Origin: an uncultured Haloferula sp.
GTDB taxonomy: Bacteria; Verrucomicrobiota; Verrucomicrobiae; Verrucomicrobiales; Akkermansiaceae
Direction of reading: 5' to 3'
NCBI GenBank assembly: GCA_946481625.1
Contig: CAMLOZ010000139.1
Coordinates: forward strand, 1 to 7,848
DNA length: 7,848 nucleotides
The position numbers and the translations under genes are program-made. Below the pieces are notes generated by a model, which was not told the DNA's origin, searched no databases, and saw only the letters and a list, made by a program, of their open reading frames with translations. Shown one piece after another: positions 6,558-7,848 of the stretch; position 1 is the stretch's first letter; the number at the start of each line of letters is the position of its first letter.

Positions 6558-7433
6558 ATGCTCGAATGCCTCTCTTCGTTTGCTAGCGGTGCCCAGCTCT
6601 TGGCCGCCGCGGTTTCCATGCCCGAAATCACGGGGCCTTGGTATGCCAGCGCGGATGCCTGGGCGGCGCTCTTCACGCTGACCTTGCTTGAGATCGTTCT
6701 CGGCATCGACAACATCGTCTTCATCTCGATCCTCGTCGACCGGCTTCCCTTGGATCAACGGAAGAAGGCGCGGATCATCGGGCTCGGCCTGGCGATGGTG
6801 ATGCGTCTCCTGCTGCTCTTCACCCTGACCTGGATCATGGGGCTGATCCAGCCGCTGTTCTCCATTCCGATTCACCCGGCACTTCAGGAGCCGCTCTTCG
6901 GAAAACCGGGGGAAAGCGAGACGGCTACCGCCTTGGCTGCCGGCGGGGGCATGCTCGGAATCTCGCTCAAGGACCTCATTCTCCTGGGCGGCGGCTTCTT
7001 CCTGATCTGGAAGTCCACCAAGGAAATCCACCACAAGCTGGAAGGCCATGACGAGGAGAGCCATGGTGCGAAGGCTGTCGCCAGCATGGGCGCGGTATTG
7101 GTCCAGATCGCGATGATCGATATCATCTTCTCTCTGGATTCCGTGATCACGGCGGTCGGCATGGCGAAGGATATCACCGTGATGGCCCTCGCCGTGATCA
7201 TTTCGGTCGGCGTGATGATGGTGTCTTCCGGTACCATCAGCGACTTCGTCTCACGGCACCCTTCGGTGAAGATGCTCGCCTTGTCCTTCCTGATTCTCAT
7301 CGGCACCGCGCTGATGGCGGAGGGCCTGCACTTCCACATCCCGAAGGGCTACATCTACTTCGCCATGGCCTTCTCGCTCGGCGTCGAGATGCTCAACCTG
7401 CGGATCCGTTCCAAGTCGGTTCCGGCAGTTTGA
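6558..7433 (+). CDS. TerC-family integral membrane protein
   Basis: The 291-residue inner-membrane protein belongs to the TerC/YgdQ/YoaE family, some members of which export manganese or are linked to tellurite resistance or to metalation of exported proteins. Motifs: LTLLEIVLGIDNIVFISIL (41-59), with E45 and the G-I-D-N turn at 49-52; a TM segment RLLLLFTLTWIMGL (83-96); LKDLILLGGGFFLIWKSTKEIHHKLEG (137-163); the second acidic signature MIDIIFSLDSVITAVGM (186-202); and a C-terminal FAMAFSLGVEMLNLR (268-282). About seven TM helices are expected. Relative to the compact TerC pattern, residues about 103-133 form an extra glycine- and alanine-rich loop between helices. Start is uncertain: ATG 6558 adds 20 hydrophobic residues before MPEITGPWY, which is the next ATG (6618) and would also give a normal TerC N-terminus. 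Neither has a Shine-Dalgarno. It follows sufE by 64 bases. Substrate not inferable. Confidence 0.9.
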   Translation: MLECLSSFASGAQLLAAAVSMPEITGPWYASADAWAALFTLTLLEIVLGIDNIVFISILVDRLPLDQRKKARIIGLGLAMVMRLLLLFTLTWIMGLIQPLFSIPIHPALQEPLFGKPGESETATALAAGGGMLGISLKDLILLGGGFFLIWKSTKEIHHKLEGHDEESHGAKAVASMGAVLVQIAMIDIIFSLDSVITAVGMAKDITVMALAVIISVGVMMVSSGTISDFVSRHPSVKMLALSFLILIGTALMAEGLHFHIPKGYIYFAMAFSLGVEMLNLRIRSKSVPAV

Positions 7434-7483
7434 AGTCGTCCGTGTCGGCCAAGTGGGAAATCGGGCGGCAATTCCACAGCCGT

Positions 7484-7489
7484 TTGACC
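7484..7489 (+). promoter_or_regulatory. TTGACC -35-like box upstream of the DUF808 gene
   Basis: TTGACC matches the sigma-70 -35 consensus at five of six positions and sits 42 bases before the ATG at 7526, in the 92-base gap after the TerC-family gene. At the expected distance the -10 region is GC-rich and shows no recognisable hexamer, so this is only a possible promoter element. Confidence 0.25.
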
Positions 7490-7525
7490 TTGCCTCGGTC
7501 CGCGGAGTGCGGGCCATGATCCGCC

Positions 7526-7848
7526 ATGGCTGGAGGAAGTCTGCTTACCCTGCTCGATGACATCGCGTCGATTCTGGACGACGTGGCGGTGATGACCAAG
7601 AAAGCCGCCTCGAAAACGGCAGGCGTGCTTGGTGATGACCTCGCGCTGAATGCCCAGCAGGTCAGCGGCGTGCTCTCGAATCGCGAGATTCCTGTCGTTT
7701 GGGCGGTCGCGAAGGGCTCCTTCGTCAACAAGCTCATCCTGGTGCCGGCCGCGCTGGCCATTAGTGCTCTGGCACCCTGGCTCATCACGCCTCTCCTCAT
7801 CATCGGCGGCCTCTATCTCTGCTTTGAAGGGGTTGAGAAGCTCCACCA
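7526..7848 (+). CDS. DUF808 (YedI-like) membrane protein, 3' end outside window
   Basis: The first 107 residues of a DUF808/YedI-type inner-membrane protein are present; the frame is open at the window end. The N-terminus [20 protein letters not shown] is the family's hallmark opening. It is followed by [28 protein letters not shown] (22-49), the conserved segment with the [14 protein letters not shown] core, then [34 protein letters not shown] with the first TM helix, and [19 protein letters not shown], which starts the conserved E-G-x-E-K region. Full-length members run to roughly 300 residues, so about two thirds is missing. The function of the family is not established. The nearby ATG at 7516 is in another frame and was not used. 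No Shine-Dalgarno is seen; a TTGACC box lies 42 bases upstream. Confidence 0.9.
   Translation, partial: MAGGSLLTLLDDIASILDDVAVMTKKAASKTAGVLGDDLALNAQQVSGVLSNREIPVVWAVAKGSFVNKLILVPAALAISALAPWLITPLLIIGGLYLCFEGVEKLH

Overview
This is a GC-rich bacterial window, densely coded on both strands. It most resembles Verrucomicrobiota (Luteolibacter/Haloferula-like); that is an inference from protein flavour, the strong C/G bias at third codon positions, the scarcity of Shine-Dalgarno sequences and the mix of genes, not from a marker gene. I find eight protein-coding genes (seven complete, one cut by the window end) and no RNA genes, mobile elements, CRISPR arrays or attachment sites. No gene-free stretch exceeds about 185 bases.

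Layout. Bases 39-662 (+) encode a DedA/VTT-family membrane protein. It converges, with only 8 bases between stop codons, on a 14-TM DHA2-type MFS transporter (671-2128, -). A 98-base divergent gap separates that transporter from a rhomboid-like membrane protein (2227-3030, +), which lacks the catalytic serine region and carries a C-terminal CxxC...CxxH zinc-knuckle-like tail. Next come sufS, a group II cysteine desulfurase (3086-4306, +), a secreted lysyl-oxidase-like protein with PPC and chitobiase-C-like domains (4368-5894, +), and sufE, the sulfur acceptor of SufS (6077-6493, +). The window ends with a TerC-family membrane protein (6558-7433, +) and the start of a DUF808 (YedI-like) membrane protein (7526 to beyond the end, +).

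How the genes fit together. The clear functional pair is SufS and SufE, which mobilise sulfur from cysteine for Fe-S cluster assembly. Their cysteines fall at residues 364 and 51, the same numbers as in E. coli. They are separated by the lysyl-oxidase-like gene, whose product is exported and cannot act with them directly. The other genes are four or five membrane proteins with general envelope, transport or ion roles and no evident shared pathway.

Overall this looks like an ordinary chromosomal neighbourhood. The items most worth a second look are the multidomain bacterial lysyl oxidase with all key cofactor residues in place, the zinc-tailed pseudo-rhomboid, and an abrupt AT-rich rare-codon patch inside the MFS gene. 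I do not see convincing evidence of a new multi-gene system.
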